Assembly (NCBI GenBank): GCA_028711405.1
Contig: JAQTSH010000017.1
Coordinates: forward strand, 1-15,463
Source of the DNA: Methanoregula sp.
GTDB taxonomy: Archaea; Halobacteriota; Methanomicrobia; Methanomicrobiales; Methanospirillaceae
Direction: 5' to 3'
DNA length: 15,463 bases
The translations under genes and the position numbers were made by a program. Numbering within the stretch: the stretch's first letter is position 1; each line of letters starts with the position of its first letter. The notes under the pieces were generated by a model that did not search any database, was not told the DNA's origin, and saw nothing but the letters and a program-made list of their open reading frames with translations. Positions 12,301-15,463 of the stretch are shown piece after piece.

Positions 12301-12545
12301 TGTACACCTTTTTTCTTCTCGGCGAGCACCATCGTCCGACCCCGGACCGACACGAGCTCAGCACGAGCCTGCGCGGCAACACTAACCGGATCAACGTCCG
12401 TGTTCTGGAGCCATTTCACTTTGATCGTTTTGCGCGTCTTTAACTGCGCCACAATCTCCCCGATCATGGTCTCAGTACATCCCTGTTTGCCGATCCAGAC
12501 GGTCGGTTTCAGGTCCTGCATCGATGGATCAGTCTGTGCGGTCAT
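12294..12545 (-). CDS. YhbY/CRM-domain RNA-binding protein
   Basis: This single CRM (YhbY-like) domain of 83 residues is related to bacterial YhbY, which associates with pre-50S particles, and to plant intron-splicing CRM proteins. The RNA-binding loop is present as WIGKQGCTE (usual form GKNG, with Gln here), followed by the helix IGEIVAQLKTRKTIKVKW and the strand GRTMVLAEKKK. Its ATG overlaps the stop of the RNase P subunit gene (ATGA), so the pair is cotranslated, both acting on structured RNA. No oddities besides the Asn-to-Gln change. Confidence 0.9.
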   Translation of the reverse strand: MTAQTDPSMQDLKPTVWIGKQGCTETMIGEIVAQLKTRKTIKVKWLQNTDVDPVSVAAQARAELVSVRGRTMVLAEKKKGVQK

Positions 12546-12883
12546 GGGTTCTCCTTTGGATTTTCGGTAGTGTGGCGTCGCCCGATACGGTATCGTGAGT
12601 GTTTGTTACAGGCGCGGCAGGTGACCACGACATTGCCGCGGTGCACCCGGACCCGCATGTTTTTGCCCGGGACAAGGTAGGCATAGCAGTGGTGGCAGAA
12701 CCGCCGGCGGAACTCGTGATCGATCCGGACCCGCTGGCGCATCGAGATCCGCCGCGCGAGGGCGACGTACCGGTTCGCAAGGAGCGGATCTTCTGCATAT
12801 ATCCGTTGTGCCTGCGCGAAAAGGATCGCGATGCGCTCGCGCGCGATCACCTTTGTTGAGGGTTTTTGCGATTTTTTCTTCAC
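12542..12883 (-). CDS. rnp4: Ribonuclease P protein component 4 (Rpp21/Rpr2)
   Basis: This is a protein subunit of archaeal RNase P, which trims 5' leaders from pre-tRNA. It pairs with Rnp1 (Rpp29) on the catalytic RNA. The 113 residues comprise two N-terminal helices (REAR-like IARERIAILFAQAQRIYAED and LANRYVALARRISMRQRVRI) and a zinc ribbon with Cys63, Cys66, Cys89 and Cys92. The start is a GTG preceded by GGAG at six-base spacing. It overlaps the YhbY gene by four bases. A weak TATA (TTTTTTTATC, about 12926-12935 on the minus strand) may give it its own promoter. Confidence 0.93.
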   Translation of the reverse strand: MKKKSQKPSTKVIARERIAILFAQAQRIYAEDPLLANRYVALARRISMRQRVRIDHEFRRRFCHHCYAYLVPGKNMRVRVHRGNVVVTCRACNKHSRYRIGRRHTTENPKENP

Positions 12884-12928
12884 GCGTGGCTCCGGTTCCC
12901 GGTTGTCACTAGTATTGCCGTGCCAGAT

Positions 12929-12951
12929 AAAAAAAGAGTCGGGAAACCCCG
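12929..12951 (-). terminator. Terminator-like hairpin after purN
   Basis: On the minus strand CGGG (12951-12948) pairs with CCCG (12943-12940) around GTTT, and a T7 run (12935-12929) follows. It starts only two bases after the purN stop. The T run may double as the TATA element of the RNase P gene. Confidence 0.45.
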
Positions 12952-12952
12952 C

Positions 12953-13561
12953 TCACCGGATCCGGACTTTTCGCCCGTCAATCGTAAGCCGGTCTTCACA
13001 GAAGAGCCGGATCGCATCGGGCAGGCACTGGTGCTCGTGCGCGAGGATGCGCTCTGCAAGTGCATCTTCGTCATCATCATCCAGTACCGGCACGCACCGC
13101 TGGCAGATGACCGGTCCCCCGTCAAGACTGTCGTCAACGAAATGGACGGTGCACCCGGCAACTTTCACCCCGTACTGGATCGCCTGCCGCTGGGCATGCA
13201 ACCCGGTGAACGCCGGCAGGAGAGCCGGGTGGATGTTGATCATCCGACCGGAGAACGCGTCCACGATCTCTTTTCCGACAATCCGCATGTAGCCGGCAAG
13301 CACAAACAGTGCCGGGTTGACCCGGTGCATCGCGGCAAGGAGCGCGTGTTCGTACTCTGTTTTTGACGCGAAGGATGCATAGTCCAGCACAATGACCGGA
13401 ATCTGTGCCCCCTTCGCCCGTTCAATCGCGTACGCGTTCGGGTTGTCCGTGATGAGCGCGGCACAGGTTGCCGGTACCGTTCCCGTGTGGATGGCATCGA
13501 TGATCGCCTGGAAATTTGATCCCCTGCCCGATGCGATCACTGCGATCTGTTTTGTTTTCAC
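12953..13561 (-). CDS. purN: Phosphoribosylglycinamide formyltransferase PurN
   Basis: This is the folate-dependent GAR transformylase of purine synthesis. It moves a formyl group from 10-formyl-tetrahydrofolate (or a tetrahydromethanopterin analogue) to GAR. The phosphate-binding SGRGSNFQ lies near the N-terminus, and the catalytic set is complete: INIHPALLPAF with Asn109 and His111, and Asp147 in VHFVDDSLDGGPVI. I chose the GTG at 13561 (202 residues) because GGAGGA sits seven bases upstream. An ATG five codons earlier (13576) has only a weak AGGT and contains that GGAGGA inside its own codons. The gene lies downstream of the CNNM protein and ends in a hairpin/T7 signal. Confidence 0.95.
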   Translation of the reverse strand: MKTKQIAVIASGRGSNFQAIIDAIHTGTVPATCAALITDNPNAYAIERAKGAQIPVIVLDYASFASKTEYEHALLAAMHRVNPALFVLAGYMRIVGKEIVDAFSGRMINIHPALLPAFTGLHAQRQAIQYGVKVAGCTVHFVDDSLDGGPVICQRCVPVLDDDDEDALAERILAHEHQCLPDAIRLFCEDRLTIDGRKVRIR

Positions 13562-13594
13562 CGGTATTTCCTCCATTTGTTCTGTACCTGTTGA

Positions 13595-14866
13595 TTAATG
13601 GTGTTCCCCGCCATTTTTCTTCCGGACGACACACTTCACCTTTACGATCCGGCGCCCGTGCATCTGGACGACCACAAGCGTGACCCGGTTCCCGTCAATC
13701 ACGACCTTCTCACCCGGATGCTGCGGGATGTGACCAAGGCGTTCGATCAATAGTCCGCCCACCGTTTCGTACGATTCGTCCGTGGGAAGATCGATCGCGA
13801 GCTTCTCGTTGATATCATCGACCCACATCTGGGCGTCGACTACGTAGACCCCGTCAGCGATCTGCTGGATGTCCGGTTCCTCGGTATCGTACTCATCCAT
13901 GATATCTCCGACAAGTTCCTCGAGGATATCTTCGACCGTCACGATTCCGGCAAAGCTGCTGTACTCATCAATCACGATCGCGATCTGGACACGGTGTACC
14001 TGCAGCTCCTTTAACAGGTCGTCAATCTTCTTCGTTTCAGGTACAAACGTGGGATTGTACATAATCTCTTTGATGGACAAGCCTTTGCGCTGCGAGACCA
14101 TCGCGGAAAAGACGTCCTTGACGTTTAAGATCCCGGTGATGTTGTCGATCTGCTCATGGTAGACCGGGATGCGCGAGAACCCGGTCTCGTTGAAGATCCG
14201 AATCGCGTCGTCAATGCTGGATGTGTCTTCCACGAGAACGACATCGACACGGGGTGTCATGATCTCCCGTGCAGGAGTGTCCCCGAATTCGAGCACGGAG
14301 TACAGCATATCCTGCTCACCCTGCTCGATCGTTCCCTCCTCTTTCCCGACATCGATCCATTCCTTGATCTCCTCCTCGGTTACCGCCGGTTCGGCATTCT
14401 CCCTGCCGATGCGAAGTGTCGGGCTCACCCGTTCCACCACCCAGATGAAGGGAGTGAGTATGCGGGACAAAAAGAGGATGACCGGTGCGACCATGAGCGC
14501 GTAGGAGTCGGAAGCCCGCGTGGCATAGATCTTCGGACCGATCTCGCCAAAGACGAGGAGCACGATCACGACCACCCCGGTTGCGATCCCAACCCCCAGA
14601 CTGCCGAAGATCCGGATTGCGATTGCCGTGGCGATGGCGGCGGCTGCGATGTTCACTATATTATTGCCGATGAGTATCGTGATGAGCAGGTGCTCAGGGG
14701 ATTCTTTGAGAGCTGCCACTGCTGCGGCACCGGGTTTTCCTTCATTGACGAGCGTCCGGGCTTTCGCCCGCGTCATCGAAATGAGAGCGACTTCTGCACT
14801 CGAAAAAAATGCAGAGAGGATGATGCAGATGACAAAAAGCAGGAGTTCAAGAATATCCTGTATCAT
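13595..14866 (-). CDS. CNNM/CorC-type membrane protein (DUF21, CBS pair, CorC_HlyC)
   Basis: This protein belongs to the CNNM/CorC family of magnesium and divalent cation exporters, often annotated as hemolysin-like. The 423 residues contain a DUF21 domain with four membrane segments (about 5-25, 56-82, 90-110, 122-143) and the family motifs FSSAEVALIS (21-30) and FGEIGPK (106-112). A CBS pair follows (about 200-325, with EIMTPRVDV and IVTVEDILEELVG), which probably binds ATP. The CorC_HlyC domain lies at about 335-415. The start ATG at 14866 follows about 57 bases of leader from its predicted start site. It is likely monocistronic or cotranscribed with purN, which starts about 34 bases after its stop. 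Confidence 0.94.
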   Translation of the reverse strand: MIQDILELLLFVICIILSAFFSSAEVALISMTRAKARTLVNEGKPGAAAVAALKESPEHLLITILIGNNIVNIAAAAIATAIAIRIFGSLGVGIATGVVVIVLLVFGEIGPKIYATRASDSYALMVAPVILFLSRILTPFIWVVERVSPTLRIGRENAEPAVTEEEIKEWIDVGKEEGTIEQGEQDMLYSVLEFGDTPAREIMTPRVDVVLVEDTSSIDDAIRIFNETGFSRIPVYHEQIDNITGILNVKDVFSAMVSQRKGLSIKEIMYNPTFVPETKKIDDLLKELQVHRVQIAIVIDEYSSFAGIVTVEDILEELVGDIMDEYDTEEPDIQQIADGVYVVDAQMWVDDINEKLAIDLPTDESYETVGGLLIERLGHIPQHPGEKVVIDGNRVTLVVVQMHGRRIVKVKCVVRKKNGGEHH

Positions 14867-14944
14867 CGTAATTCACGCCGTGCGAATGTACGCATAGTTA
14901 ATTGATTCATAAGTACGGGTTTCATTACCATATGCGAGAGCGAA

Positions 14945-14954
14945 TTTTATAAAA
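14945..14954 (-). promoter_or_regulatory. TATA box of the CNNM/CorC gene
   Basis: TTTTATAAAA is a near-ideal archaeal TATA element eight bases beyond the stop codon of the isomerase-like gene. It predicts a start near 14923. Confidence 0.65.
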
Positions 14955-14961
14955 CCAGCGC

Positions 14962-15463
14962 TCAATCCATGCACTCGTGTAAAAATGCTGCATCCCGCGC
15001 AACGATATCGATCTTCTCTTCGGAAGAAAGCCCCCGTTTGAACGTCAGATCTTCGATCTCGATCGTGAGACTTCCCGTGAAATGGTGTTCTTTTAACGCT
15101 TCGAGCAGGCGGGCGATCACCGGACTCCGGTCGAGGGGGCAATGGAGTATCGTTCCTGCCACCCGGCTGATATGGACGTTCACCATCCGGTCTGCACAGA
15201 GTTCGATAAACCGCATCGCGATCTCTTCCGATCCTGCCATGGCATGAGACGTATCGAAGGTACAGTCAAGCCACGGCTCAGCATCCAGGACTGCCCGCAT
15301 CCGTTCGGGTGTGGACAGGAGCGAGTTTATGGCAGGCTCCATGTTCTCCATCGCGACATGGATCCCGTTCTTCTGCGCCGCGTCCCGGAGTGCAGCGATA
15401 TACCGGTCGAATCGTGCGAAATCCGCAGTGCCCGGTGGTCGTTTCGCGGTTCTCCGCCCGGGA
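14962..15463 (-). CDS. Sugar phosphate isomerase/epimerase-like TIM barrel, N-terminus missing
   Basis: The frame is open to the window edge, so the true start lies beyond 15463; an internal ATG at 15351 is not the start. The visible 166 or so codons include DRYIAALRDAAQKNGIHVAM followed by ENMEP, a strand with a Glu-Asn pair typical of xylose isomerase-like (AP endonuclease 2) barrels. DCTFDTSHAM, with Asp and His metal ligands, then VNVHISR and a final SLTIEIEDL with a glutamate follow. These are the usual divalent metal ligands of the fold. The substrate cannot be told. It is upstream of the CNNM gene but separated from it by a TATA box. Confidence 0.88.
   Translation of the reverse strand, partial: PGRRTAKRPPGTADFARFDRYIAALRDAAQKNGIHVAMENMEPAINSLLSTPERMRAVLDAEPWLDCTFDTSHAMAGSEEIAMRFIELCADRMVNVHISRVAGTILHCPLDRSPVIARLLEALKEHHFTGSLTIEIEDLTFKRGLSSEEKIDIVARDAAFLHECMD

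Noticed and set aside
13562..13576. ATG at 13576 as the purN start
   Set aside because: The strong GGAGGA motif lies inside these codons at the right distance from the GTG at 13561; the ATG has only a weak motif. It is not fully excluded.

Overview
The window looks like a chromosomal segment of a euryarchaeal methanogen, most likely of the order Methanomicrobiales. This is inferred from archaeal-only genes (ribosomal proteins eS19, eL39, eL31 and LX, aIF6, PDCD5, an RNase P subunit, SRP54 and a probable TrmY start), from archaeal TATA-type promoters, and from an information-processing gene order typical of Euryarchaeota. The assignment to an order is a judgement made without any database search.

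Right arm (about 9.3-15.5 kb, all on the minus strand). Reading from high to low coordinates: the C-terminal part of a sugar-phosphate-isomerase-like TIM barrel; a CNNM/CorC-type membrane protein with its own TATA box; PurN; an RNase P subunit 4 / YhbY pair; then a long ribosomal operon eS19 - PDCD5 - PP-loop ATPase - eL39 - eL31 - aIF6 - LX. The 50-residue eL39 gene lies at 10472-10624. The operon ends at LX in a double T-tract/hairpin terminator.

Left arm (1-2.9 kb, minus strand). Prefoldin alpha, FtsY and SRP54 are tightly coupled, followed by the first codons of what is probably trmY. In many Euryarchaeota these genes directly follow LX. Here they are separated from it by about 6.4 kb.

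Middle (about 2.95-9.3 kb, genes on the plus strand). This is an accessory island interrupting the operon. It holds a two-gene cassette of uncharacterised proteins (DUF6978-like and DUF1828/DUF1829), a frameshifted DUF5131 (phage Gp37/Gp68) gene, a Fic AMP-transferase with a class II inhibitory motif, and an AAA ATPase with a DUF234 nuclease-like tail. Small remains of a type I restriction gene flank the ATPase: an HsdR-like N-terminus overlaps the fic stop codon, and a clear HsdR C-terminus follows the ATPase. The island therefore seems to be a decayed type I restriction locus whose hsdR was largely replaced by the ATPase gene. It ends in about 0.9 kb of gene-free, AT-rich DNA full of inverted and direct repeats, including one dyad resembling an archaeal origin recognition box. 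No integrase, transposase, tRNA or CRISPR array was seen.

The most interesting points are the split translation/secretion operon, the ATPase sitting between the two ends of a lost hsdR, the uncharacterised DUF6978/DUF1828 pair, and the repeat-rich segment.
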